From contig JARWIR010000010.1 in the NCBI GenBank assembly GCA_029959085.1, forward strand, positions 12,793,001-12,857,000: a stretch of DNA of 64,000 bases. The letters run 5' to 3'. The notes beneath the pieces are model-generated. The model searched no databases. It was given only the letters and a program-made list of their open reading frames with translations, and was not told the origin of the DNA. The stretch is from Nemophila menziesii. Lineage: Eukaryota; Streptophyta; Magnoliopsida; Boraginales; Hydrophyllaceae. Positions 45,775 to 59,043 of this stretch are shown here, in pieces (the first letter of the stretch is position 1; every line of letters begins with the position of its first letter). Both the position numbers and the translations under genes were made by a program.

Positions 45775-47948
45775 ATGGATAAAGTGTTGATTAAGTCAAG
45801 AAACAAGGTTACTCTAGCTTTTGTTAAGGGTGTTAAGAGTTTTGTTGGATTTATATCTTAGCATGTGGATATTTCTAATTCAATTCAATATCCATGTAAT
45901 TGATGCACGAATTTACTAGGAAAAATATTCTAGAGGCTAATATGAATATTGAGAAATGGGTTTTAAGCAACATATGAAATTTGGAATTTGTATGGAGAAA
46001 TAAACCCGTTCCAATCAAATGTTATTCCTAGTTATGTATATGAGGAAATGATAAACGTGATAGATGATTTGAGTGGCATTGTTAATGAAGCGTATACTAA
46101 AATGGTAGACAAGAATATTCCATGACGATACAGTTTTTGGTGGAATAATCCAGATGTGTTGGATGTATCCGATCGAGCATTATTTGAATAAGTTAAAGGA
46201 GTAACTACATAATGTGTAAAATGCACAAGGTTCGATTGACGAGAGTTATGTTGTGGAAGAGATCTTGAATTTCACATCACATTATATCAATAAGGAAAAA
46301 AAAGTGTAATCATCCTCATAAATATGCGGATCTAGTACCAGAACCAAGAGATATATTGACTTTCAGAAGTTAATGCCACCCAAATTTAAAATAGTGTTTC
46401 GTTTATCTTCCCCCAAATAGATCACGATAGGATTGTTTGGTGAAATCTACGATCTTATTATGAGATTCAAGTTTACATATAGTTTGTTCTTTTTTATTAT
46501 GTTCTTTGTCACTTTATTATTCTATATAATTTTGTAACTCAAATATTTTGTATTCCAGGGACCACAAGGCAGTTATAATTACAGATGGACATGTGGATGT
46601 GGAAAGAATTCATCAAACTAGATTTTACAATTCGTTATTGATAAATGAATACTATAATTCAAAATCAAAATACTAATAGAGAAAGTATAACTCAATAGCT
46701 TTTCCATTATTAGGTATTTAACATGAAGCTAGCATGCCATCCAGTATAAACCAAATAATTTTTGTATGTGGCTAAGGGTTCCAATTGTACAATTTAGAAA
46801 TATGATCTATGTGTTATTAATGGGGTGAACTTGGTTTGGCGTTAGAAAGGTGATAAATGTCTCATTGCGGATTACGGGTTTTGTTTTTTTGGCGAAGGAG
46901 TTTCTTGGTATGGTGAATTGGTTAAAGTATTCGAGGTGGACTTCTGAAAGACATATTCGGTAATGGTATTCGAGTGAGAATGCTATAACACCAAGAAAGG
47001 AAGAATACGGAATGAGCACAGTGTAACCAAAATCGATAATAATTCGTATTGGTACAAAGATGAGTCATAAATTTTAGAAAATCAAGCAAATAACATGTTA
47101 TACATTGTTGATCTAGTGGACACTAAGGGATCGCGACGCACTTTAAAGTGGTTTTTAAAGTGAGCGATTGTCATTGTTGGAGTGTGGATGTTTAGGGTTC
47201 TGTGTCGATAGTTTATACATTTGAGTCGATACCTTTTGCAAATGAGACAACACACATAGATGGATTACGCATTAATAAAAATAGAGTACACCAAAGTCGA
47301 CGAAGTGATAGTAGAGCATGATCTAACTATTTTAGAAGATGATGAAGAGTCCGAAGATACTTTAAGATGCGGCTGATATCCATCAAATGATGCATATAAA
47401 TAGTAATGATGTGATTATTGCAAATGAAAGGGGAGGATATGAGACAGACTAGTAGTATTAGTTGATTGGTTTTATTTTTTTATGTCAAAATAACTTATAT
47501 GTGTTCATAACTAGATTTTGGAGATTTGTGTTGAGAATTGTGGAATTATTATACTTTTAGTGTACTTTGGGTTTATCATGTCTATTTACGAACAACTGTA
47601 AAAGAATAACTTTAATAAAAATGTTTTTTCAATTATAACACCTTTAACAACCGCAAAAAGAGGCTAGCCACTAAATACCGGATGGATGGTTGCTAAAGTA
47701 ATAAAGAAATGACGACCAAAACGCAACGACTAAAATAAAACTATCTAATGACCACATATAGTCGCTAGAATTCATAACTTATAGCAAGAGACAGGGTGGT
47801 CTGTAAAGATAAACCATCTAGCTACCACAGAAATGATTTCTCAGGAAAAATGAATAGTTAACAACCTTTTGAAAACGAGCAACCTTTAGGTACCACAAAA
47901 GATCGCAAATAACTATGCGGTCTCTAAAAGCTATTCTCGTAGTAGTAT
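45775..47948 (+). mobile_element. CACTA relic with core-deleted TNP2 pseudogene (units 3-4)
   Basis: Same structure as the copy at 25536, starting at the ATG at 45775. DUF4216 is at about 46860-47180. The terminal G of the 3' end is A here (47948), which would weaken recognition of the terminus. Confidence 0.85.
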
Positions 47949-50900
47949 TATCCTAATTTAGTGAACCCGACATATTTTTTCCATTTAATTCATCAACTCA
48001 TGGGAGAACCTTCAAAGTTAATTCACTGAAGATCGATAATTTTCAGGATCTTTTTATGTGCCTTTCTGCAACACAAGCATCCCTGGGAAGTAAAAGAGTT
48101 CTAGGATGACTTCTATATAGAGATCCATTTTTGGTGCTTATAATTTTTTCAGATTGAATTTATAGTATGATATAAAAACAATTTCTATTAGCAGAATCAT
48201 AAGTTTTGGGCACAAGGATCTTTCGTCATTTTGACCGACTTATTTTAGTTTGTAAAATATAATGGTTGTGTTCCTATATCCTTGAGCACGATAAACATGA
48301 CACAAATGAAGGGATGCATTTTTAGTAGAAGAAACCGAGTATGGTATAATATCTCGTCGTCGATACATAGACCAACAAGAAGAGAAGCATGGTTAAAAAT
48401 TGCACGAACCAATAATTTTCCTCTCCTATATTCCACTTTCTAATGAATTGTAGAGAATACCTACAAGGAGTCTCGCATGTGTAGGTGAGCGCCTGAGGTA
48501 GTCATTAGTTCCAAAATTTCATCAATTGGCTTAAAAATCCATGATTATAGTGGCAGTTGTTTAATCGAACCTTTCTATCATTTTTTTTGTACATTAATTT
48601 TCTGGCTCAAATATTGGTTTGTATAATTGGTTTACTCTTTTTTATCTGTAGTTTCATGGTTTTTGTTGACTTTTTATATCAACAAATATTTCGATATATT
48701 GTGCCATCTATACCAAAATATAACAATGGATAGCGTAATAAAGATTATATAGAAAGGAGAAATACGTGATCAAATTAATACAATTTTGATAACAAAAAAA
48801 GAGCTATAAAATCTAGAAAAGCTATAGTCTAGGGTGCCTAAAAATCATTTCTTCTACCTTCTAATTCGAGCAAAGATCATGATTTGGAAAGTTGATCAGT
48901 AATTTATTATCAGTGTCCAATGTAGTCGACAATTTTACTAGATTATCAAAATAAAAGAACTTCCAAAGATTCTCTCAATTTTACGTCTTAGTTAAGTAGC
49001 AAGAGAATGAATAAGAATGGACAAAATTATACCATAACCATGCATGTGACATAGTTTATAACGGTTCATGTAACATAGTTTATTGTTTATCATAGGTATT
49101 ACTGAGAGAGCTTAAATAAAATCAAATCATAAAGTAGCTAAGAGTTGCATGCAAATTTTCAACAATACCCATGAATGTATTGCTTCTCGTCGGAAGGGTT
49201 CTTGTAAGGACTTCTTTACTGTTCAACCTAAGGTGTATCTCCTCAAAATGTATCTATGGTGTCTCAAGTGTATCATTGCATGACAAGAGTGGACATATAA
49301 GCTTATGTGGGTCCAATAAACCATTTCCCCTTGAGGCCGCCTTGGGAAGCAACTTTCATGGCGTAAACACTTTTCTATCAATTCATGGCCAGAAATTCAA
49401 ATACTAAGATGGAATCGACTGTAGTAGTAGAGAATCGAAAATCCTTTGGCGGAGTGTTTTCTATTGCCGTAGAAAAAGCGTTTATCTTTTGACTAAAAGA
49501 CCATATTAGGAAGTAGTGGTAAGAACAACAAAAAGGAGCTTTCCTAGATGACGGGTGCGGAACCCTCATTGTGTACTACCTAGTTGACTCTCTTCGTGTA
49601 TAACCGGAGTTTATCAAGTAAAAACGGGCACCGGAAGAGATACGTTTGTAAGTCAGAACTCAAAGTTACTGTGTTAAGAAAATTGATTGTTGTAAGGCCG
49701 ATTAGAAAATTTTCTCTTTCAGTTTTTGATAGATACATTTGTTTAAAGTGGTATGGCAGTAAAATCTCTTATATTCCCAAATAAGGAATAAATCAAAATG
49801 GTATCAATTTCAATAAAAATCCACATTTCAAAAAATATTTCAATATGAGTCAAGCAATGATTAGGTAATCCCTTGTGATACATTCAAAAAGTAGGTTGAA
49901 ATATAGAAAAATTAATTTATCACTGTGAAAATATTGCCAAATTTCTTCGACCAAATGTGATAAAGCCCCTATAAAACAATAATCCCATCTGTATTCATGT
50001 TCTTCTGATTATATTTTTTCATACCATACGGATTCTGAGGAGATTTACAAACCGAATGACTTTAAGGCCGATTAAAAAAGCTGAAATAGAATAGATTATT
50101 TCTAACTAAATTTATATTTTCTGAAATGAAAAATACTAAAAAGGTTAGTATCTAGAGCTTTAAGTTATAATAAAGTAGCTTCTAGATCTTTAAGGTACAA
50201 TTAGCTTTCTATATATTCCAAGATCGTGTCAACGAAGTAGTACAAGTCTCTATTGATGGTATAACAATGTAACTAAGAATAACTCCAAGGGTGAATCTAT
50301 TAGTGGAAAATAGTACAAGGTCACACGTACCATCAACAATTGACATAAGTAGATTACTATTATATATGTACAACTTGATTTCTACATTAATTGTGCTACC
50401 TAAACTAGACTGTTAGTTTTTAAGTTTTAACATAAAACACTAACATAACTTAAAATAAAGTACACCATAAATAAAAGATATTTTATAAAAAACCCTCATT
50501 AACGTATTACTATATTGAAAACTAAACCACAAATATAGAGACATATATATACAATCAAATGCATAAGAAAATTAAGAGGAACGAGGAACGAGGAACTCCT
50601 TGTATATAATAGAAATAAGAAAGTAAAATCAAAGAGGAAAGATAACCAGGAAGGACATAACTTAGAAAAGTAACTAAATATAATAATCTATGGAGCGTAT
50701 GTGAAATTTCAGTAATGAAGTTTAATTTGATATTAAGTCGAATAACTTGAATAATTTTTTGGTTTTATTTCAGGTGGTTTGACCGAAGTTGCATTTTGAT
50801 ATTAAGTTGACTTGTTGAGTATAAATGAAAAAAGAACATTGAACAAAAATACAGTTAAACATATATCCTTTTGAAAAGCTTTTCATTAAGATGTCTAACA

Positions 50901-53900
50901 ATAAATTACCTAATCTTTAATTTTTAATACAATACATGAGTAACCTAACCATTAGAGCAACTATTAATCTAACACACCATATTCTTTCATCATCCACATG
51001 TCTTGATGTAGATTATACTTCACCGTCCTGAGAAAAAACATAACTTTAAGTGCGTGAATTCAAAATCTCTAGTGGATGAATAAAAAGAGAGCTACAACAC
51101 GCATATAAACATAAGAGAACAAAGCAAGGAATTATATAGTGATAAAATGGATGATTAAACTTACCTTCACTAATTTTTCCAATATTTGAAAACTCAAATC
51201 CTTGCCATCACTTCATCTTGACAGCTGCAAATAATGTTTTATATTATTCACACGTTAAAATATTTACTACAATTTTAACACTACTCTAAGATAGGATACC
51301 TAGTTCATGACTGGACTAGATAAACTAGTCTTAGATGGACTTCAACCAGGTGAACAACTAGACCCACATTTACTTACAAGAATATCTAAAAGCATACAAC
51401 AAATTAATGATTGTTTCATCTCATTACTCTTCAATGGAAAATAAAGGATTATTCTATAATGGAAACTCGTTAATAATATTCTCAAAGATCGATAAACATT
51501 TTGGTTGTGGTGGTTATATTTTGCTATTATAGTCGTTATAATCCCATCATTAGATGAGTTGTAATTGTTGCAACATCATTTATTAATTCTAACTCTTATA
51601 ACTCTGTGGTTTATTCTATTATATACCAATTTATTAGATAAATAAGGTAAAGATTCTTCTAAAAATTGATATGTCACGTACATGTAAGAATCTACAAAAG
51701 GTTTAGGTGTTTGAAGTGAACTTAAAAAAATAAATGAATAAAACATTCTTCTAATAAAGTTAAATTTTTATCAATTGCCTAAATAAAAATAGGCAGCCTC
51801 CTAGACATTCCAACATAGAAATGTCTAGGCCAATTTTCAAGGAAAAATATACATACTTTTACCAAGAAAACAACATTTATCCTGTTAACTGAAACAAGAA
51901 TTATCCTCAGCTAAACGTTTATCTCAGATTAAACATGGTATTAAACTTATTTAGATGTAACCTGAACGATATTACTAAGAATTTAAATCACCTAAATAAG
52001 TTTGGTTAGTATGCATAAACCTACTAAATGGAGTAGCATATATATATATATATATAGTCAAATGAAGTTTATTTATTGGCATGTAAATCTTACCATGTTA
52101 ATCATACAGTCTTCATGGTGGATTGAAATGTCATGACCAACAATCTTATCCATTCTTTGTTTTGTTATGCTCCCCATTGATGAAGATTACCTACCATTGA
52201 AGGAAAAAGAAAAAACTATTAAGCCCACTATCCATATCTTTATTCAAATTAACCAAAATTTTAATTATAAAATAATCTAAATTTAAATGCCAATTAAGAT
52301 AAACCTAAGAAAAGTTTCACCCAATAGTTATTATTGTCACCCAATACTTCTTATTGACTTCAGATATCTTATTTGTAAAACAGTTCTAAATAAACCTTAA
52401 ATAATACAAGATTATGCTAATAATATAATTATCACGGAATCTAATTATATGTACTTGACATATTTCAAGAGCTCACGTAAAAGTATGACTACCATTTAAC
52501 AAAATACAATACAATAAATCTGACATCTAGTGTTTTTCCCGTTGGACGTGAAAATAATGAAGTATTAATTGTGGCCTACACTAGATAGTGACAAAAATGA
52601 AGCCTATATGTGCCTAACAATTGTGGAATTTGTTAGATTAATACGATTATAATGAAATTCTTATGACATTTAATATAATTTTATATAATAGACTAAGTTA
52701 AAATTCATAAAAATTTAAGAAACTCACAAATTTACTAACCTGGATATATGGTAAATAAATGTAGGAAAACCGATGGTTTAAAATTCTGCATTCTTGTCTG
52801 GTGTTTCAAATTGATTCAATGAATCAACATTCAAAGTTAGTACGAATTTGTGGAGATTTAAAGAAGTAGAATGGAGGGATTAAATGAAGAGAGGAACTGG
52901 TTAATTGCAATGAAGTTCGGTATTTTGGATCAGATAATACAGAGAAATTTTGAGGCGCGAGGGGGCAATGGTGTTAGGGTAGATTTGATGGGTAATTAGG
53001 TTTTATTTTATGCATGTGAGTTGGGCTTTTACAATATGGGTTGGGCTTTAATTTTATTTTTAAAGGTAAATTTATTTATAAGAAATAATTAAATATTTAG
53101 GCCTAAAATGCCACAATTCATCTGAACTATAGGGAAATAATCTTTGTTTCATAAATTTAGATCAATACAAATTTTTTTATAAATTTTTTTATTTAAAAAT
53201 AATTTTATTATAAATATATATTAATGAACATTCTCTATATTTTTAATTTGCAGCTGCTAGTCAACTAGATAATTTTTTTTACTTAGGCGAGCTTTTTTTT
53301 TTATAATTATTCAGATAAAAATATATCATTGTGACTTTTTTATTTTTTCTTTAAAATTTTTTCAACAATGGCTCAATTATAATTTTTCGTCAGAGTTAAA
53401 AAAACTAAAATTATCCCAAAAGACTCTAAATTTGATCTCTAAATATTCTTACTATTGATCCACCACTTTCCACAAACGCCTCCTTTTCCGTTAACGTATT
53501 TTATCTACTTACCTCCACTCTTTCGGACCCATTTCTACCATCAATTCCTTCAGGTATTTTGTCACATTTTTTTCGTAAAAACTAGTATTTTTCTTTATTA
53601 TGGTTTCTATTATGTTGTTTAGATGGTTAAATTATGTAGTTACATAATATATGTAGTTATATATGATTTTTTATCTATAATATTAGATATTTTTTTGGAT
53701 TATGAAAAAAAGTTGGAGTTTGAAAACGGGAGATTTAATATAGGAGTAAGACTTATGAAATATTATATTGCTTAATCTATGAAATATGAGACTGAATATC
53801 AATATGATTTACACAATTTATTTATTAAATTATTATAGCTATCAAAATCTTTTAGTTTACGACACAATCAAGTCCAAATAGAAGTCCATATGGATAAAGT

Positions 53901-54744
53901 GTTGATTAAGTCAAGAAACAAGGTTACTCTAGCTTTTGTTAAGGGTGTTAAGAGTTTTGTTGAATTCATATATTAGCACATGGATATTTCTAATTCAATT
54001 CAATATCCATGTAACTGATGCACGAATTTACTAGGAAAAATATTCTAGAGGCTAATATGAATATTGATAAATGGGTTTTAAGCAACATATGAAATTTGGA
54101 ATTTGTATGGAGAAATAAACCCGTTCCAATCAAATGTTATTCCTAGTTATGTATATGAGGAAATGATAAACGTGATAGATGATTTGAGTGGCATTGTTAA
54201 TGAAGCGTATACTAAAATGGTAGACAAGAATATTCCATGACGATACAGTTTTTGGTGGAATAATCAAAATGTGATGGATGTATCCGATCGAGCATTCTTT
54301 GAATAAGTTAAAGGAGTAACTACATAATGTGTAAAAGGCACAAGGTTCGATTCACGAGGGTTATGTTGTGGAAGAGATCTTGACTTTCACATCACATTAT
54401 ATCAATAAGGAAAAAAAAGTGTAATCATCCTCATAGATATGCGGATCTAGTACCAGAACCAAGAGATATATTGACTTTCAGAAGTTAATGTCACCCAAAT
54501 TTAAAATAGTGTTTCGTTTATCTTCCCCCAAATAGATCACGATAGGATTGTTTGGTGCAATCTACGATCTTATGATGAGATTCAAGTTTACATATAGTTT
54601 GTTCTTTTTTACTATGTTCTTTGTCACTTTCTTATTCTATATAATTTTGTAACTCAAATATTTTGTATTCCAGGGACCATAAGTCAGTTATAATTACAGA
54701 TGGACATGTGGATGTGGAAAGAATTCATCAAACTAGATTTTACA
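46630..54744 (+). repeat. Array unit 4
   Basis: Keeps the 68-base segment (about 48357). The CACTA 3' terminus is mutated here (GTAGTAGTA instead of GTAGTAGTG at 47940-47948). The plus-strand small frame at 49171 is intact but has three private changes near its end. Confidence 0.9.
49171..49407 (+). CDS. 78-residue conserved small frame, unit 4 (hypothetical)
   Basis: Intact copy of the frame at 20852 with private changes (CGSNKPF and a GQKFKY end). Length is kept although nearby non-coding DNA has indels. Confidence 0.25.
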   Translation: MNVLLLVGRVLVRTSLLFNLRCISSKCIYGVSSVSLHDKSGHISLCGSNKPFPLEAALGSNFHGVNTFLSIHGQKFKY

Positions 54745-56062
54745 ATTCGTTATTGATAAATGTATACTATAATTCAAAATCAAAATACTAATAGAGAAAG
54801 TATAACTCAATAGCTTTTCCATTATTATGTATTTAACATGAAGCTAGCATGCCATCCAGTATAAACCAAATAATTTTTGTATGTGGCTAAGGGTTCCAAT
54901 TGTGCAATTTAGAAATATGATCTATGCGTTATTAATGGGGTGAACTTGGTTTGGCGTTAGAAAGGTGATAAATGTCTCATTGCGGATTACGGGTTTTATT
55001 GTTTTGGCGAAGGAGTTTCTTGGTATGGTGAATTGGTTAAAGTATTCGAGGTGGACTTTTTAAAAACATATTCGGTAATGGTATTCGAGTGAGAATGCTA
55101 TAACACCAAGAAAGGAAGAATACGGAATGAGCACAGTGTAACCAAAATCGATAATAATTCGTATTGGTACAAAGATGAGTCATAAATTGTAGAAAATCAA
55201 GCAAATAACATGTTATACATTGTTGATCTAGTGGACACTAAGGGATCGCGACGCACTTTAAAGTGGTTTGGAAAGTGAGCGATTGTCATTGTTGGAGTGT
55301 GGATGTTTAGGGTTCTGTGTCGATAGTTTATACATTTGAGTCGATACCTTTTGTAAATGAGACAACACACATAGATGGATTACGCATTAATAAAAATAGA
55401 GTACACCGAAGTCGACGAAGTGATAGTAGAGCATGATCTAACTATTTTAGAAGATGATGAAGAGTCCGAAGATACTTTAAGATGCGGCTGATATCCATCA
55501 AATGATGCATATTAATAGTAATGATGTGATTATTGCAAATGAAAGGAAAGGATATGAGACAGACTAGTATCATTAGTTGATTGGTTTTATTTTTTTATGT
55601 CAAAATAACTTATATGTGTTCATAACTAGATTTTGGAGATTTTTGTTGAGAATTGTGGAATTATTATACTTTTAGTGTACTTTGGGTTTATCATGTCTAT
55701 TTACGAACAATTGTAAATGAATAACTTTAATAAAAATATTTTTTCAATTATAACACCTTTAACGACCGCAAGAAGAGGCTAGCCACTAAATACAGGATGG
55801 ATGGTTGCTAAAGTAATAAAGAATTGGCGACCAAAACGCAACGACTAAAATAAAACTATCTAATGACCACATATAGTCGCTAGAAGTCATAACTTATAGC
55901 AAGAGACTGGGTGGTCTGTAAAGATAAACCATCTAGCTACCACAGAAATGATTTCTCAGGAGAAATGAATAGTTAACAACCTTTTGAAAACGAGCAACCT
56001 TTAGGTACCACAAAAGATCAGAAATAACTATGCGGTCTCTAAAAGCTATTCTCGTAGTAGTG
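53890..56062 (+). mobile_element. CACTA relic with core-deleted TNP2 pseudogene (units 4-5)
   Basis: Same structure as the copy at 25536, with Transpos_assoc from 53890, DUF4216 at about 54975-55290 and the terminus GTAGTAGTG ending at 56062. The early stop is present here as well, in slightly changed context (ATATATTAGCAC). Confidence 0.85.
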
Positions 56063-57347
56063 TTATCCTAATTTAGTGAACCCGACATATTTTTTCCATT
56101 TAATTCATCAACTCATGGGAGAACCTTCAAAGTTAATTCACTGAAGATCGATAATTTTCAGGATCTTTTTATGTGCCTTTCTGCAACACAAGCATCCCTG
56201 GGAAGTAAAAGAGTTCTAGGATGACTTCTATATAGATATCCATTTTTGGTGATTATAATTTTTACAGATTGAATTTATAGTATGATATAAAAACAATTTC
56301 TATGAGCAGAATCATAAGTTTTGGGCACAAGGATCTTTCATCATTTTGACCGACTCATTTTAGTTTGTAAAATATAATGGTTGTGTTCCTAGATCCTTGA
56401 GCAAGATAAACATGACACAAATGAAGGGATGCATTTTTAGTAGAAGAAACCGAGTCTTGTATAATATCTCGTCGTCGATACATAGACCAACAAGAAGAGA
56501 AGCATGGTTAAAAATTGCATGAACCAATAATTTTCCTCTCATATATTCCACTTTCTAAAGAATTGTATAGAATACCTACAAGGAGTCTCGCATGTGTAGG
56601 TGAGCGCCTGAGGTAGTCATTAGTTCCATAATTTCATCAATTGGCTTAAAAATCAATAATTATAGTGGCAGTTGTTTAATCGAACCTTTCTATCATTTTT
56701 TTTGTACATTAATTTTTTGGCTCAAATATTGGTTTGTATAATTGGTTAACTCTTCTTTATCTATAGTTTCATGGTTTTTGTTGATTTTTTATATCAACAA
56801 ATATTTCGAGATATTGTGCCATCTATACCAAAATCTAACAATGGATAGCGTAATAAAGATTATATAGAAAGGAGAAATACGTGATCAAATTAACACAATT
56901 TTGATAACAAAAATAGAGCTATAAAATCTAGAAAAGCTATAGTCTAGTGTGCCTAAAAATCATTTCTTCTACCTTCTAATTTGAGCAAGAATCATGATTT
57001 GGAAAGTTGATCAGTAATTTATTATCAGTGACAAATGTAGTCGACAAGTTTACTAGATTATCGATATAAAAGAACTTCCAAAGATTCTCTCAATTTTACG
57101 TCTTAGTTAAGTAGCAAGAGAATGAATAAATGGGACAAAATTATACCATAACCATGCATGTGACATAGTTTATAACGGTTCATATAACATAGTTTATTGT
57201 TTATCATAGGTATTACTGAGAGAGCTTAAATAAAATCAAATCATAAAGTAGCTAAGAGTTGCATGCAAATTTTCAACAATACCCATGAATGTATTGCTTC
57301 TTGTCGGAAGAGTTCTTGTAAGGACTTCTTTACTGTTCAACCTAAGG
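54745..57347 (+). repeat. Array unit 5, cut by element D
   Basis: Colinear with the other units until CAACCTAAGG, where the LTR of element D begins. The small frame starting at 57285 is cut after about 20 codons. The rest of the unit may lie beyond D, outside the window. Confidence 0.9.
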
Positions 57348-58899
57348 TGACATCAAATTAGGTGATTATTTGACTTATTTACTAGACTTTTAAGCTTCTT
57401 TGGTCATATTACGATTTCTTCCCTTGGATTTGGATTATTTGTGTTTTAGAGCTCTTATGCGTTAATCCGTTTATTTTTAGTGTAAAGTTCTTAGGTTTAT
57501 GATTTGATGAAGTATCAAGACAAGGAGAAGAAATGGAAATAAAAGTCTTGGATTGAGCGTTGAAGTCAAAGGCGAGAGTAATTGATTCGAAGAAGTAATT
57601 AGTAGAGAATGAAATCTGGAAGGTTGTCACAAATCACTGTTTTTGAGCATCTTAGCCACTGATTCAGTCTTGTCGAATAAAATGAGGTAGATAGATCTTG
57701 AAGTAAGGAAGATTTTCCGAGTTTAACGAAGTGATTCCGAGTCTGGACGCAAAAGCTACAACTGTTTTAGTAACAGCTGGTCACCAGTTACGGGATTTTA
57801 TTAAAGGGATTGGGCTTTTATTCTAATTAACCTAATTCTTCTTTTTCAAAGCCCAATCCGTTTTTTCCACTATAAAAAGGCTTTTGACTTCAATTTTTAG
57901 ACAGATAATTCATATTAGATAAGAGGCAACTCTTAGGAGAAGTCAGAAAAGCAAAAAGGAGAGAGAAAGCTGAAACTGGAGAATTCCTTCTTCCAACAAC
58001 ATCAATTATCAACCCTTTAATTAGGTTTTTCTATTTCTGTAATTCATTATGAACACATTTTATTTTAATTTAGTATTTTTTAACATTAGCATGAGCTAAA
58101 TTACTTAAGTGCTTGACAATCTCATTAATGGGTTGAACCCAATTTTATTGAATTTATGTTTTTGAATTTGGGATTGATTAATTTAAATTAAATTGTGTAA
58201 TTTCGTATTGACTATTGTTTTTCATTTAAATATTGTCTTTGAAGTCATGAATCAAATATAGAATTTAGTAATTAAGATATTCACTTTGGTGGGTAAGTGA
58301 TCGCCTTGACATGGGGTTTAATTACAGAACTAAATTATAGACGTAAGGTAGAAATTATTGACCCTGGCGGGCTTAGTTAACCTTATAGCCAATTGGGTAG
58401 AATATTTGACCATTCGAAGGTGGACTATAATCACCCTGAAGGGGTTTGTAGCATCTAAGAATTGCTCCTAAGTCCACCCTGACGAGGGTTAGGAGATTAT
58501 AGAATCCCAACTAGTACTTAATCCCAATTCATCCCGTAAACATAAACATTGATTTAATAGAGTTAGGTGAAACCCTTGCGAAACTCAAGTACTGCCTATA
58601 AATATTTGCGTCCACTCATATTTATTTACTTGCGTCTTATTTATTTGCATTAGTTAATTTAGTATTTTATTTTTATTGCATCTTAGTTCTTAATCAAAAA
58701 CCAAAACAAATCTTTACATAATTTATTTTCCGCATCATATAACAATTAATCGCACTTATTACATATCATCGAAAGTCATATTCAATCCGTCCATGAGATC
58801 AAAATTCTGTTTACCGGATATTACTTAGACGGCCCGTACTCTTTCGGTACATGTCTTGCCTTTTTAGGTGTGTTATTTTAGAACACACAAGGAGACACC
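57348..58899 (+). repeat. 5' LTR of element D
   Basis: About 1552 bp (right end uncertain by a few bases), the same length as 8579-10129 and 14068-15602, and alignable with both and, around a central gap, with the A LTR. Begins TGACATCA. Confidence 0.75.
57871..57878 (+). promoter_or_regulatory. TATA box of element D LTR
   Basis: TATAAAAA preceded by AAGCCCAATCCG and a T-run, matching the region upstream of the A TATA box (7951-7957). Confidence 0.6.
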
Positions 58900-58906
58900 A
58901 AGTTTT

Positions 58907-58924
58907 TGGTGCGGCTGTCGGGGA
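58907..58924 (+). promoter_or_regulatory. Degenerate primer-binding site of element D
   Basis: TGGTGCGGCTGTCGGGGA corresponds to the tRNA-Asp-type site of A with three changes. Two are C to T, in line with decay of a methylated copy. Confidence 0.6.
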
Positions 58925-59043
58925 TGGTAGCGTGTGACCACGGTGTTATCCGTAAGTGTTTTAGTTGTTATTTTTAATTTTTATTTTCAGTTTTACACTT
59001 TTCTTTGTCTTTGTTCTTTCTGCGGTCTTACAGGTTTGGTGCA

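Larger units (their letters stand above)
34424..46629 (+). repeat. Array unit 3, carrying two insertions
   Basis: Interrupted by a MITE-like insertion (38461-38669) and the Pack-MULE (39900-43828). Its left part (to about 37300) shares the 68-base deletion and other variants with unit 2. Its right part shares variants with unit 4, such as the short GACATCTAGTGTTTTTCCCG form at about 44419, so it is a mosaic. Confidence 0.9.
18307..57347. repeat. Tandem array of an ~8.0-8.1 kb unit, 4.3 copies by length in this phase
   Basis: The marker ATTCGTTATT and its flanks occur at 18312, 26391, 34424, 46630 and 54745 in the same orientation. Spacings are 8079, 8033, 12206 and 8115. The long third spacing falls to about 8.05 kb when the 3938-base Pack-MULE with its duplication and the roughly 214-base insertion are removed. 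Copies are colinear and closely similar throughout by eye, differing by small indels and substitutions. The left edge is abrupt at about 18307, inside the CACTA relic. The right edge at 57347 is the insertion point of element D. Each unit holds a CACTA relic and about 5 kb of unidentified DNA. Confidence 0.95.

Noticed and set aside
18307..57347. CRISPR-like or ordinary satellite array
   Set aside because: The unit is about 8 kb with complex content, and there are no short repeats with regular unique spacers.
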